The notes beneath the pieces are model-generated. The model was not told the DNA's origin. It did no database searches and worked only from the letters and a program-made list of their open reading frames with translations. The translations under genes and the position numbers were made by a program. A DNA stretch of 64,000 nucleotides from Haematococcus lacustris (Eukaryota > Chlorophyta > Chlorophyceae > Chlamydomonadales > Haematococcaceae), in NCBI GenBank assembly GCA_030144725.1, contig JASKMD010000013.1, forward strand, positions 873,359-937,358, written 5' to 3'. Below, in pieces: positions 1 through 16,452 of this stretch. Numbering within the stretch: position 1 is the first letter of the stretch; every line of letters starts with the position of its first letter.

Positions 1-28
1 GCTGGCAGTGCGTCATGGAGCCGGCCTT

Positions 29-3000
29 TCAACCCTGCCATGGGTGGGGCTGCGCGGGCTTGGTGTGCTCGTCGTGGCAGATGGGCGTTGGGCAGTTGCA
101 ATGGCAGCCGCAGGGCTCGTAGGGGGGGCAGATGAACTGGGGCGGGGGGGGAGGGGGGCAGGTGGGTAGCGGCGGAGAAGGCTGCAGGCGGCAGCATCAG
201 GCAGGCACAAGTAAATGCAAGCTTGGCTTAGGTGCAGGCATGGTGTCGTGCACAGCATGCCATTGGATGGCAAATGCATGGACTGCATGCATGATGGTCA
301 TGCTCTACTATCATGGTGATGGAGCCACCTCATGAGCTCTTGGCAGAAACCTTAACGCAGGTGGTCAGTGGGGCAGCAGTGGGGCATCGTGGCAAACTAG
401 ACGAGCATCGGGGCAGCACAGCAGGACAGTCAAAGCGTGGCCTGGGCATTGAGCGGTGCTGCTCAAGCGGTGACCAGTAGCACGTGACAAGCAGCTGTCT
501 AAACATACTCAGGCGTCACTCTCCATAACGGGGAAGCCACGCATGGTTGTAAAGTCGTTAAGTCGAGATTACCCAGACTCTATGCCTCATATTCAATGTG
601 TCAGACGGGCGCCGGGGGACCTGTGTGTGAGTCACTGCTCAGGCTAGGCCCCATCCAGCCAAGGAGGGCTACAGGCCTGGGCTACAACCGGCTGCAAGAC
701 CGCTCAGCGGCAGCAGCAGCAGCAGTCGCAAGCACAGTGGCATGTGTACCAGCTGCATCAGCGTGCTTGAGTGCGTGTCTGTCCTGGCGGCGCCCTAAGG
801 AGCCAGCAGCAGCTCAAGGGGAAGGCAACGGCAGTCTGGGCACTGTTGTGAATGCAAAGTGGGGCCTTTGCACATCATGTACCATGCACTGTGGTGGCAT
901 CATGCACTACAAGCATGACTGGCAAATGGGCAACATAAATGATGATGGGAGCAAGACGGGCTTGCGACCTGTAGCAGGAGTGAGTAGTGCTGAAGGCGCA
1001 CACTGCAAGGGTTCGACTCAAGTACCTGAGGTGGCCTAGGAGGTGGGGACACAGGGTTGGGGCTGGGCGGCTCGGGGCCAGGTGGCGATGGTGGGGGGCT
1101 GGGGGGGGTGGGGCTGGGGGGTGATGGTGGGGGGCTGGGCGGCTGGGGGCTGGGGGGTGATGATGGGGGGCTGGGGGGGGTGGGGCCAGGTGGCGATGGT
1201 GGGGGGGTGGGGGGGGTGGGCCCAGGTGGCGATGGTGGGGGAGTGGGGGGGTTGGGGCTGGGGGGTGATGGTGGGGGGCTGGGCGGCTGGGGGCTGGGGG
1301 GTGATGGTGGGGGGCTGGGGGGGGTGGGGCCAGGTGGCGATGGTGGGGGGGTGGGGGGGGTGGGCCCAGGTGGCGATGGTGGGGGAGTGGGGGGGTTGGG
1401 GCTGGGGGGTGATGGTGGGGGGCTGGGCGGCTGGGGGCTGGGGGGTGATGGTGGGGGGCTGGGGGGGGTGGGGCCAGGTGGCGATGGTGGGGGGGTGGGG
1501 GGGGTGGGCCCAGGTGGCGATGGTGGGGGAGTGGGGGGGTTGGGGCTGGGGGGTGATGGTGGGGGGCTGGGCGGCTGGGGGCTGGGGGGTGATGGTGGGG
1601 GGCTGGGGGGGGTGGGGCCAGGTGGCGATGGTGGGGGGGTGGGGGGGGTGGGCCCAGGTGGCGATGGTGGGGGAGTGGGGGGGTTGGGGCTGGGGGGTGA
1701 TGGTGGGGGGCTGGGCGGCTGGGGGCTGGGGGGCGATGGTGGGGGGCTGGGGGGGGTGGGGCCAGGTGGCGATGGTGGGGGGTTGGGGGGGGTGGGCCCA
1801 GGTGGCGATGGTGGGGGAGTGGGGGGGTTGGGGCTGGGGGGTGATGGTGGGGGGCTGGGCGGCTGGGGGCTGGGGGGTGATGGTGGGGGGCTGGGGGGGG
1901 TGGGGCCAGGTGGCGATGGTGGGGGGGTGGGGGGGGTGGGCCCAGGTGGCGATGGTGGGGGAGTGGGGGGTTTGGGGCTGGGGGGTGATGGTGGGGGGCT
2001 GGGCGGCTGGGGGCTGGGGGGTGATGGTGGGGGGCTGGGGGGGGTGGGGCCAGGTGGCGATGGTGGGGGGGTCGGGGGGCCGGGGGAAGGGGGTGATGGT
2101 GGGGGGCTGGGCGGCTTGGGGCTGGGGGGTGATGGTGGGGGGCTGGGGGGGGTGGGGCCAGGTGGCGATGGTGGAGGGGTCGGGGGGCCGGGGGAAGGGG
2201 GTGATGGTGGGGGGCTGGGCGGCTTGGGGCTGGGGGGTGATGGTGGGGGGCTGGGCGGTTTGGGGCTGGGGGGTGATGGTGGGGGGCTGGGGGGGGTGGG
2301 GCCAGGTGGCGATGGTGGGGGGGTCGGGGGGCCGGGGGAAGGGGGTGATGGTGGGGGGCTGGGCGGCTTGGGGCTGGGGGGTGATGGTGGGGGGCTGGGG
2401 GGGGTGGGGCCAGGTGGCGATGGTGGGGGGGTCGGGGGGCCGGGGGAAGGGGGTGATGGTGGGGGGCTGGGCGGCTTGGGGCTGGGGGGTGATGGTGGGG
2501 GGCTGGGCGGTTTGGGGCTGGGGGGTGATGGTGGGGGGCTGGGCGGCTGCGGGCTGGGGGGTGCTGCTGCAGGGCTGGGGGGGGTGGGGCTGGGGGGTGA
2601 TGGTGGGGGGCTGGGCGGCTTGGGGCTGGGGGGTGATGGTGGGGGGCTGGGCGGCTGCGGGCTGGGGGGTGCTGCTGCAGGGCTGGGGGGGGTGGGGCTG
2701 GGGGGTGATGGTGGGGGGCTGGGCGGCTTGGGGCTGGGGGGTGATGGTGGGGGGCTGGGCGGTTTGGGGCTGGGGGGTGATGGTGGGGGGCTGGGCGGCT
2801 GGGGGCTGGGGGGTGATGCTGCAGGGCTGGGGGGGGTGGGGCTGGGGGGTGATGGTGGGGGGCTGGGCGGCTTGGGGCTGGGGGGTGATGGTGGGGGGCT
2901 GGGCGGCTGGGGGCTTGGGGGTGATGCGGCAGGGCTAGGGGGGGTGGGGCTGGGGGGTGATGGTGGGGGGCTGGGCGGCTTGGGGCTGGGGGGTGATGGC

Positions 3001-4161
3001 GGGGGGCTGGGCGGCATGGGGCTGGGGGGTGATGCTGCGGGGCTTGGGGGGGTGGGGCTTGGGGGGGGAGACACGGGGCTGGGTGGGATAGGGGGCAATG
3101 GAGGTTGAGGTGGTCTTGGTGGGCGGGGAGGTGACGGTGTGATGCATTGATCTGCAAGTGCGGCAGCAATTCCTGCTGGGTCAGGTGTGAGGTGTCCTGA
3201 CAGGTGTGACAGGAATGCCAGCAAGAACTGTCCGCTGGGCCATGTGCGGTGTAATAGGCTGCACCCTAGAGTTCCACAAATTCCCTTTGTACTATTGGGA
3301 GGCTGTGCCCTACACACATTCTATTTTGGTCTGCTGACATTGTGGCCATGGATGTGCGAATGTCTGACCTGCATTGTGCTGTGTTGCGACCTTGCAGCTG
3401 TCATGAGCCCCTAGCATGACGAGTGCCCTGACCTTACCATCACACACTGTGAAGCCCAGGCCAACGTCGTCAAAGATGCAGTTGCTGCCCAAGCCCACCA
3501 GCTGGTTTGGCTGGGTGATGACGCCCACACAGGAGTTGCCGTTGCCGTTGGTAATGCAGCTGCTTGGCTGAGCAACACAAATCAGGCCGGCACACCCTTG
3601 ATCAGCCGTCTGGTTGCCCTGGGGGCAGGCCACTAGGTTGGACCTGAACCCCTTGTCCAGGATGTTCAAGGTGCATATTGACCCGCGATCTGGTCCACTA
3701 GAGAAACACAAGCCGGTGGGTCTGCAGCAGCCGGTTGGTGTGCTGAACTCGCGGTTTAGGTAGAAATCATTACCCGGACACTGCGGGCGCATTGGAACGG
3801 AGCACACTGTTGAACACCCTCGCAGCAGCAGGCCAGTGTGGGCAAAAGGGCTCAAGTGGCAGGCGGCGGATGGCGCATACTGCAGAACGGCGGAAGCAGG
3901 TCAACGAACGCAACAGGGCTGCAGCCTCTGAGGCGTTGGGCGGACGTACCGTGGGGGGAGGCGGCGGCGTCGCCGCAACTAGAGCATGCTGGGAAACAAG
4001 CGCGGCGAGCAGCGCTGTGATCAGGGCGCGGTATCGTCCAGATCGCCTGCAACACGAGGCGAGAAGAGACAGGGAGGAGCGGACGACAGCGTCGCATTGT
4101 TGGCAGGATCCGCTAGGACCCTGACGCTAGGACCCCAAACGCTGGCCGTGACTCACCCCAT
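29..4161 (-). CDS. Secreted hydroxyproline-rich (SPPSPxPP) cell-wall glycoprotein with Cys-rich head and tail
   Basis: Rebuilt from splice sites whose phases agree. Coding exons are 4161-4157 (ATGGG, donor GTGAGT), 4046-3950, 3879-3438, 3151-1026 and 136-29 (stop TGA), giving about 925 aa. Exon 1-2 encodes a signal peptide ([18 protein letters not shown]...VAA) followed by PPPPPT. Exon 3 is a domain of about 147 aa with some 15 cysteines that I cannot assign to a family. Exon 4 is about 700 aa of [15 protein letters not shown] repeats, the substrate type for prolyl hydroxylation and arabinosylation in algal walls. The last exon is a short Cys-rich tail (EPCGCHCNC, then PICHDEH). It should be secreted into the extracellular matrix as a rod with two disulphide-rich ends, an architecture like pherophorins/VSP proteins, though the globular part does not look like the standard pherophorin domain. 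The last junction (1026 to 136, intron 889 bp) is the least certain; unspliced, the Pro-rich frame would run to a stop at 900. Nothing else coding is convincing in 137-899. Confidence 0.72.
1040..3110. repeat. Coding G-rich minisatellite of the Pro-rich rod
   Basis: About 2 kb of nested near-identical units (GGTGGCGATGGTGGGGG, GGGGCTGGGGGGTGATGG and variants). The plus strand is extremely G-rich and long frames are open on both strands. Units are multiples of three, so length changes keep the minus-strand Pro-rich frame. Long G runs give quadruplex potential. Confidence 0.9.
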
Positions 4162-4853
4162 AGTTGCGTTCCTTCGACTTCCTTGCACTAAAGCTGGTGA
4201 CAGGGTTTGAGGAGGCGGAGCCTGTGTTTTGAGCAGGTCGCCGCAACGCCGTTGGTGCAACCAATGCGATGGCATGCGCCGTGCGCTGCAGCGTTTACCG
4301 GAACCGGGACTCGCAACGCTGCATGTGAACCGGATGTTCCCCGCACCGCCGTGGGAAGCCGTGGAGAGAGCTGCGATGTCGAGCGCCTGTGGTGATGGGG
4401 CCGTCATGAGGTTGGGCGCCCTTCGCCCACTAACCCTTGTGTTTCCAACGCAGGGACGTGGAGACGGGCACCAGTCACATGGCCAGTGCCAGAGCACAGC
4501 ACGGATAGAACAAAGCCGAAGGCATGGCCAGAGAACGGCAGGGTAACGGAAGAATCCAATACTCTATCTCGTTTCACAATCTGCCACCCTTTCCAGATGC
4601 CTCCCAGTCCACGTCCCCCCTTCCCACAGGGGGTGGGGGCGGGGGCAAAGGGACGGGGGCGTGTGTTGCATCTCAAACCTCAATGGAGTAAATGTGTCGT
4701 ATGGCAGCTGTCTGCTACTGCAGCTGTCATTTACAAGATGTCCTGAGACCTGGGAAACGAGGATTGCAGTTCAGTTATTGCGTGACTAAACCCAGTAAAC
4801 CCAGTGCACATGGCACATGAGCCCGCCTACCACCTACATTATTGCCTGACCCG
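4162..4853. other. Intergenic region upstream of the wall-protein gene
   Basis: No supported gene. It should hold the promoter and 5' leader of the minus-strand wall-protein gene. Short frames exist on both strands but lack domains, signal peptides or consistent splice sites. No clear TATA box was found. Confidence 0.5.
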
Positions 4854-4930
4854 AGGGCTATAGCGTAGAGTTGGCATGACCTGCATGCACTAATTGTAAG
4901 CTGATGACAGCTCAACAAAGGGGGCACACA

Positions 4931-6692
4931 CTACTGTGCCACAGCAGGCTGCTGCTGCTGCTGCTGCTGCTGCTCCTGGGCCTTGGGTGGCTTGTCTCGC
5001 AGCCGCTTGTAGCCCAGGCCAGGGTACTCCTTGCCCTTGGCTGGCAGAGCTCCCTGGTCTGGCCAGTAGCACAGCTCCAGCGGCCGCCACCTGCTCTCCC
5101 CAATGCGATGCATGTTGAGCGCTGAGTTGCAGTCCCTGTCCAGCCACCTGCCTGGCTGTGGTGCTGGCTTGGCTTTGGCAGCCTTGCCCTTGCCTTTGCC
5201 TTTAGTGGGCTCAGCTGCCCCTGGCTCAGCCTTGGTGCGCTTGCTGCGCTGGGCTGGCTGGGGAGTGCTGGGCCCTGGCTCTGAGGCTGCTGTCGGTGTG
5301 GCTTCCTGGCTGCTGCGTGGGGCCTGTGGGGGCTTGCGGGGGGGCACTACTGGGCACCACATCATGCCCCGCACTGGCTGGTCACGCTGCTGGCTCCAGG
5401 CTGGCCGCAGCAAGCGCTGTTCCACCTGCCCTGCTGGGGGCTTCCAGCCTGCGGGTCTTGTGGCACTGAGTGTGTTCAGCTCCACCTCACAGGGCTGCTT
5501 GCCATTCACTGCTGAGCTGACCCGGGTGGTGCGGTGCTCATCCACCAGGTCTTGGTCTGGCGAGGTATAAGGTCAGGTCAGGTCAGGTCAGGTCAGATAT
5601 AAAGTCAGGTATAAGGTCAGGACAGGTCTAGGTCCAGGTCCAAGTCCAGGGTCAAGTCACCACCATTACTTGCCTGGGTTGGAGTAGTGCTGCTGCATGG
5701 CCACCGCCAGCTGCATGGAGTGTGCATCGATGGTGTTGCGGAAACCCGTCAGTTTGATGCTGCCCAGCTCCTGCAGCTTGGCCAGCAGCGCCTGGTTGCT
5801 GGGGTCCTCAAAGGCTGGCATGAGCATGGGGTGGCGGTTGCGCCCAAGGCGCCGCTGCAGCTGGTTGTAGCATGTCTTGAAGTTTGGGTTGGCGAAGAAC
5901 TAGCAGAAGTCCTTGAGCTGCCTGAGCATCAGGGGGTCCTCGCAATCAAGGGGCAAGGGAGGGCCAGTGGGTGCTGCGGGTGCAAGGGCTGCCAGGCGGG
6001 CGCTGCAGCGCCTTTGGGGGGGTTGCGTGACTGGCTCGGGTTCTGACTCTGACTCCGAGTCAGAATTTGGCTCTGGCTCAGAGTCACAGTCTGACTCGGA
6101 GTCAGAGTCATTGTCACACTCCATGCTGGCAGGCTGGGCAGGTGCTGGCTGGGCAGGGGCCCGTGTGGGGAGTGGGGGTAGGGGGGGAGCATTAGGGGGT
6201 TGGGGAGGCTGCACGGCTGGAGGCTGAGGGGCGCTGGCACTTCCCGGGGTGGGGTAGCCCACCAGGCAGGTGAGAAATATGCGCAATACAAACAAGGAAG
6301 CGATCACGCGGAGCTGGGAGTGGATTTCAGCCCGCAGCCGGAGGTGCTCCCGCAGCTTGCGCCTCGTCTTCTTGCAGCCGCGCAGCACTGCGCCCTCGGG
6401 GACCTTGATGACCTGCAGCCAAGCAAAGTTGCCATTTTGACAGGCCAAGACACAAGGCGGGGTCAACACAAACAGTGCGGGGACACACAAGGCGGGGGCG
6501 GACCCACACCTGACGTCGAGTCGTGTTCCAGCCATCACGGCGCGCCTGTCGTTGCTTGCCTTGGGCGGAACGAGACACTGCGAACAGGAGCGACGGGTTA
6601 TCGCACAGCGCGTAACTCACGTAGCTCACAGTCGGCTAGGGACACGAACCTTTCTGTTTCTTGTCGCTACCCTTCCGCTTCTTCTTAGCCAT
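4931..6692 (-). pseudogene. TnpB/Fanzor-like protein gene with an in-frame stop
   Basis: Exon 1 (6692-6650) encodes MAKKKRKGSDKKQK, a nuclear localisation signal. Exon 2 is 6559-6510 and exon 3 starts at 6412 (VIKVPEGAVLRGCKKTRRK, basic), followed by a Pro-rich and an acidic Ser/Asp/Glu segment. The frame meets TAG at 5900-5902 inside otherwise good coding sequence (DFC, stop, FFANPNFKTCYNQLQ...) that continues to about 5670. The last exon (from about 5556 to the stop at 4931-4933) has DEHRTTRVSSAVNG, MWCP, a Lys/Ala linker and RWLDRDCNSALNMHRIG, then LELCYW, ending in polyQ from a CTG run. In TnpB and Fanzor the DRDxNAAxN block holds the last RuvC acidic residue; I do not see clear RuvC-I/II motifs. 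The 5670-to-5556 intron phase does not close. Known families would be RNA-guided DNA nucleases; this copy is probably dead. Confidence 0.5.
5573..5660. repeat. AGGTC tandem repeat
   Basis: Four clean AGGTC units followed by degenerate AAGGTCAGGT/TATAA-containing variants, lying in the likely last intron of the TnpB/Fanzor-like gene. Confidence 0.8.
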
Positions 6693-6767
6693 CACGCGAT
6701 GCGCAGTGCGACGGGCGGTGGCCTTTTCAAGCAATTTGGGTTTCACGGGAGATTCATGGAGGGAGAT

Positions 6768-6943
6768 GGAGGGCTATAGCGTAGAGTTGGCATGACCTGC
6801 ATGCACTAATTGTAAGCTGATGACAGCTCAACAAAGGGGGCACACACTACTGTGTCACAGCAGGCTGCTGCTGCTGCTGCTGCTGCTGCCTTGGGTGGCC
6901 TTTTCAAGCAACTTGGGTTTCACGGGAGATTCATGGAGGGTTG
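6768..6943 (-). mobile_element. Internally deleted derivative of the TnpB/Fanzor-like element
   Basis: 6768-6893 matches the 3' terminal part of the neighbouring element (same order from GGGCTATAGCGTAGAG to the CTG run, as at 4854-4980). 6894-6943 matches its 5' end (6717-6763). On the minus strand the order is 5' end, 3' end, then the longer copy. This is a short non-autonomous derivative in tandem with its parent. Confidence 0.7.
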
Positions 6944-7494
6944 TCAGCATGAGATATTCAGTGTGGCTATCAAGTCAGACATCAAGTCAGACATCAAGTC
7001 AGACCTCTCCGGCCAGCCTCGGCCAACCTGCTCGACAGCCTTGACCATTCAGCCATAGGGCCACAGTCCACTGGGTCGGCTTTTGTGAGGCTGCTGGGCT
7101 GCCTGTTTAGCAGGGCTGCTGCCTGCTGCCTGACCCATCCTACGCTGTTGAGTTGTACGCTGCACCCACAATCACATGCATGGCTGCAACCCTGGCACGG
7201 TGCTCACTGCCATGTCCACTGCCTGGTGACCATTTAAGCACTACCAGCACCGCAATGTTGTGCCTGGCTAGCTGCCTCCCGCCACCACCGCCCAGCGCCA
7301 TACAGCCTCAGCCCCTTGACAGCCCTGGTGCATGCGAGCGGATGGTGATCTCCATGCAAATGTACTCTCAATACTGCACCGTCTACACTGCACTGGCCAG
7401 CCCTGATGACTTGCATATAATTGATACATGAGCTGACTTGCATATCAAGAACAAGCTGCCAGCTCCCACAACATTAGGCAGCTCTTGCATAAGC
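6944..7494. other. Intergenic region and putative promoter of the b561 gene
   Basis: Holds a short CAAGTCAGACAT tandem repeat (about 6970-7005) and, 80 bp before the ATG, an A/T-rich patch TTGCATATAATTGATACA (about 7410-7427) that could act as a TATA-like element. No gene was found here. Confidence 0.35.
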
Positions 7495-13271
<5,777 letters not shown>

Positions 13272-13454
13272 CGTGCTCTTCTACGCCATCCAGTGCTTAA
13301 GATCGCAACACTGAGGTGGGCTGTCGCTTGCTTTTCTACCTGGTTTCATGGTGGAGCGTGCGCTGTGCAATGCGCAGTTCATCGCGATCGCATCTCCATT
13401 GCATCCTTGAAACATATGTGCTCTTATTCCATAAATGGTGTGCCTATGTGTCAC

Positions 13455-13459
13455 TGTAA
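13455..13459 (+). promoter_or_regulatory. TGTAA polyadenylation signal candidate
   Basis: TGTAA, the usual poly(A) signal of volvocalean algae, lies 184 nt after the b561 stop codon. Also present in the inverted copy. Confidence 0.4.
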
Positions 13460-13498
13460 CCTTGCTTCAGTCATCAACACTTGAACTCAAATATCACA

Positions 13499-13504
13499 GC
13501 CCTT

Positions 13505-13546
<42 letters not shown>

Positions 13547-13571
13547 ATTGGTTCGATCCCGATTGAGGGCA
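13499..13571 (+). tRNA. tRNA-Phe (anticodon GAA)
   Basis: A 73-base cloverleaf: acceptor GCCCTTA/TGAGGGC with one G-T pair, D arm GCTC/GAGC, anticodon stem TCAGA/TCTGA around CTGAAGA, T arm ATTGG/CCGAT with TTCGATC, discriminator A. A and B box promoter sequences are intact. CCA is not encoded, as expected in nuclear genes. A second copy of this gene is split by a LINE at 39253-39231 and 16152-16106. Confidence 0.95.
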
Positions 13572-13589
13572 CTTATTGCTTTCGCCACA

Positions 13590-13655
13590 GCCGGTCACCA
13601 TGCTCGCTTCGTCAAGGACGCCCTGGCTGGGATGCGGTCCCCCTCCCCTCCGTGG
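13590..13655 (+). mobile_element. Short LINE fragment
   Basis: CCGGTCACCATGCT, then CGTCAAGGACGC and TGGCTGGGATG, match LINE ORF2 sequence at 17341-17265 (minus strand) with an internal deletion of about 20 bases. It starts about 20 bp after the tRNA-Phe gene. Confidence 0.65.
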
Positions 13656-14384
13656 CGCTGTGGCAGCAGGGGTGGCAACTGCGGGGGGAGGGGAATGGGG
13701 CTGGGGCGGGGGGTGGGCTTGGGGTTGGGGCTAGTCCTAGGCTCATGCTGGGGCTGAGGCTGAGGCTGGGTTGGTGGCTGCATGGAGGCTGATGGCATCA
13801 GGGTTGTGACTTTGCGTTCTTTCATTTCTTTCATTCATCATTTCATCATGAAATTTGTGGAATTTCATGAAATTTCATGAAAGACATGAAACGTGATGAA
13901 AACGCGTGGTTGCCGTGGGAGTTTTGACCTGAAACTTTGCACACGTCCCTCTTTAACATCTGTCAACCCAATGCAAAACTCAGGATACGATTTGGTGCAC
14001 CACAACCACGAATACCAAAGGTCGTCAAGGATATCCAAAACCAAAGGTTAACAAGGATACCACAGCTCCAAACCATGCATACTAACCTGGTAAGTTACTT
14101 ACTACTGCTTGATACTCCCCCATCGTTGCTGTTCATGCATGATGCCATGCTATTGCCCCCCGCAGCACCCCGCGGCACCTCCATACGGCACGAACGCCTT
14201 GCAACACCCCACATAAGGTGACAAGTGACAACAACACCAACAACAACAACAACAAGACCACCACACCACACCACACCACACCACACCACACCACACCACA
14301 CCACACCACACCACACCACCACCACCAAGCCATGTTGCACATCAAGTACCCCACCATTGCTGATACTTCCCCACCGTTGCCTAG
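13656..14384. other. Non-coding repeat-rich stretch
   Basis: No gene supported. Holds GGGGCT/GAGGCT-rich sequence, a TGAAATTTCATGA palindromic cluster (about 13845-13900) and an (ACACC)n tract. Confidence 0.5.
14257..14322. repeat. (ACACC)n microsatellite
   Basis: About 12 perfect CCACA units preceded by an AAC-rich run. Confidence 0.95.
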
Positions 14385-14700
14385 AGTGGGCTGGCTGGCC
14401 GCTACTGCTAGCGCCTGCTCCATGCTGCCCGCCCAAGGCTGGCCTTTAGGGAGGAGGAAAGTAGCTGCCACTCTTGGGTGCCGCTCCTGGCTGCCCGCTC
14501 TAGGGGGGCAAGGGGCAGAAGTGTGACCATAAGACCTGCAGCCAACAAGGGGCATCCTTGCAAATAGGCTGGACATTGGGGGACACTTATGTGCAGGGGC
14601 CGGGCACTTACAGTTTTGCTCCATGTTTTGCTCCATGTCATTGCTGACTCCTTAATGCCGGCTGCTCTACGCCGCTGCCGCCTTGCCTGCAATCACCCAA
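14385..14700 (-). repeat. Dispersed repeat, minus-strand copy
   Basis: Similar to plus-strand 19600-19960 inside the TIR element. Shared blocks include GTGATTGCA, GTAGAGCAGC, AGCAAAACTGTAAGTG, GCCCCTGCACAT, GGCTGCAGGTCT and GGCAGCATGGAGC. The identity of the repeat is unknown. Confidence 0.65.
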
Positions 14701-15331
14701 CCACACCTGCCACACACCCGATGCCTTCCACATGTGCCTCATTCATTGTCCCCACTCCCAGCCCCACCCCCCGCCTGCCTGGCTGATGCCCTTCGCCCTG
14801 CCCCTCCCTCCCTTGTTACCTGGGTTGCATGATGTGGTGCAGCGCATACTCCAGTCGGCCAAGCTGTACCTCAACATCTTGCAGTATTGACAGCTGCATC
14901 ATCACCTTGCTATCAGGCTGTGACTGCAGAATGCGCAACAGTGCGGGTACTTGCTGTATCTGCTGGAGTATTGCAGTAGCAATTGACCTGCTGGCCCGTG
15001 CCCCGCTGCAAGACCTGCAGCCAAAGGACCAAAGGACGAAAGGAAGGGCGGGGCAGGTCAGCGAAGGTCAGGCTAGGGCCATAGCCAGAGCAGGGCAGGG
15101 TTGTGCAGGGCAGGGCTGGTGCAGGGTGGTGCTAGGTGCTAGGTGGAGTAGCAAAACAGGTTGCACCTTGAGTGTGCAGCTGATGCTGTGCAGCCGGCTT
15201 GCCTTGTCAGGCCATCATCCAGCAGGGGCACTCACATGATGGGCTGCTGCTCCTCAGCAGGTGAGGTCAGTGGGTTGGTGGCAGCCCTAGTGAGGATGGA
15301 GAGTCCAAGGCCTCCCGAGGCCAAGCAGCCT
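14646..15331 (-). CDS. 3' end of an unknown gene (partial)
   Basis: Two exons with matching phase. 15331-15219 (LASGGLGLSILTRAATNPL...EEQQPI, donor GTGAGT) joins about 15005-14822 (GARASRSIATAILQQIQQV, then LLRILQSQPDSKVMMQLSIL and VEVQLGRLEYALHHIMQP, donor GTAACA). A third exon from about 14693 would add a few residues and stop at 14646. The second exon looks like an amphipathic helical or coiled-coil segment. No family recognised. Upstream exons are missing, because the sequence beyond 15374 is a LINE fragment, so the gene seems cut off. Confidence 0.4.
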
Positions 15332-15373
15332 AACGGCTGACAGCTTAGCGGTGTAAGCCACCTAGCTAGCTAG

Positions 15374-15832
15374 CTACTGCCACCCTTTGCTGAGCTTGGG
15401 AATCCACATGGGCTGGCAAGAGAGCTTGCCATGCCACCTCTTGTTGCTAACCGGTGGGCAGGCGGGCCCACATGGCAGGACTTTGTTGGGCGTCTTCCGT
15501 AGCCAGTTATGGGTTGCCCCACACCGGGAAATGGCCGCATGCTGGCCCGACTGGCAGCGGCAGCACCGGTGAGAGGTCGGCTGGGCAGCCCAACCCACGG
15601 AGGGCTGACACAATGCACCGTAGGAGGCCAGGCAGGCAGGCCACTAGGAAGTTGCCGCTCACACCTGGCTTGGCCCGGGCTAGGGCCAGGAGGTGGAAGG
15701 CAGGGTGGAGATGGGGGCTGGCGGTGAGGAGCATGAGGGGAGTGAGGGACATCCACGCTGCCCGATGGGGTGGGTGCTGCAAACGTTGCAGCTGCTTGCG
15801 AAGGTGGCGTTGCCTGCCGGGAGTGGCTGCTG
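15374..15832 (-). mobile_element. Internally deleted LINE fragment
   Basis: 15374-15480 matches LINE 17462-17570 and 15490-15832 matches LINE 20931-21265, in the same minus orientation. The intervening LINE sequence is deleted. Many substitutions relative to the main LINE copy. Confidence 0.8.
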
Positions 15833-16105
15833 GGCTCTCACTTGGGTAATGGGGCCTCTCACTTGCGTGCTGGGCTTCCTTGGGCTATTGGCTCTTAGTG
15901 TCAATGAACTAGATGAGCTGTTGGATGATTTACATGCGCTGGGCGTAGCATGCGCTAGGAGTAGCCCACTGACGTTTGGCGATGGCCTTGTGTTTGCTGG
16001 CTCTAGACACACGGATTGAGTTGAACTCAGTGAATCGCTGTGGAGGACGCTGTGCGGCACAGCGATAGCTGTGATGAGCAAAAGGATTTGTGGCGAAACA
16101 ATAAG
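15833..16105. other. Unannotated spacer
   Basis: No gene or repeat recognised. A near-palindrome GCACAGCGATAGCTGTG sits near 16055-16071. Confidence 0.4.
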
Positions 16106-16152
16106 TGCCATCAATCGGGATCGAACCAATGACCTTCAGATCTTCAGGCTGA
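16106..16152 (-). pseudogene. tRNA-Phe 3' half, separated from its 5' half by the LINE
   Basis: The minus strand reads TCAGCCTGAAGATCTGAAGG, then TCATTGGTTCGATCCCGATT and GATGGC. This matches the intact tRNA-Phe from the anticodon stem to the end with two substitutions. The following bases (ACTTATTG, TTTCGCCACA) also match the intact locus after 13571. Confidence 0.85.
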
Positions 16153-16452
16153 GAGAGAGAGAGGCATTACAGCACCAGTGGCAGGGCCACCGTCACACTG
16201 TCTGGGGCAACACACGCTCACACAGAGCAAGCAGCCCTCATGGGCACAAAGGGGGAACAGGGGGAGGAATAGCGCTGGTCAGGCCTGCCACACTCTACCC
16301 GGACTGCACTAGGCGACAGACAGCAAGGACAAGGCACAAAGCTCTAAAGGCGTCCTTAGCGTCCCCACCACCTGCCTACTAGGAGGCCCAGCTAGACACG
16401 GGAGACAAGACAAGGCAACTACCCCCAACGGCCAGGCTAGGCTAGATCAAAC

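Larger units (their letters stand above)
4854..6763 (-). mobile_element. TnpB/Fanzor-like transposable element, decayed copy
   Basis: The 3' end (plus-strand GAGGGCTATAGCGTAGAG, from 4854) and the 5' end (GTGGCCTTTTCAAGCAA...CATGGAGG, 6717-6763) are both repeated beside it in the shorter element at 6768-6943. That comparison defines the element ends. It carries one minus-strand gene with an N-terminal nuclear localisation signal and a C-terminal DRDxNxAxN motif. No terminal inverted repeats are seen, which fits IS605/IS607-type and Fanzor elements. Confidence 0.55.

Noticed and set aside
1003..1025. Possible short intron at the end of the wall-protein rod
   Set aside because: It would be only 23 nt; the long intron to the acceptor at 137-138 fits better.
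1043..3108. Long plus-strand Gly-rich frames ([11 protein letters not shown] type)
   Set aside because: Shadow of the minus-strand Pro-rich rod, which has a signal peptide, matching intron phases and flanking domains; the Gly frame has none.
5929..6291. Alternative overlapping frames over the acidic Ser/Asp segment
   Set aside because: Only the frame continuing from VIKVPEGAVL connects to the NLS exon and the conserved downstream block.
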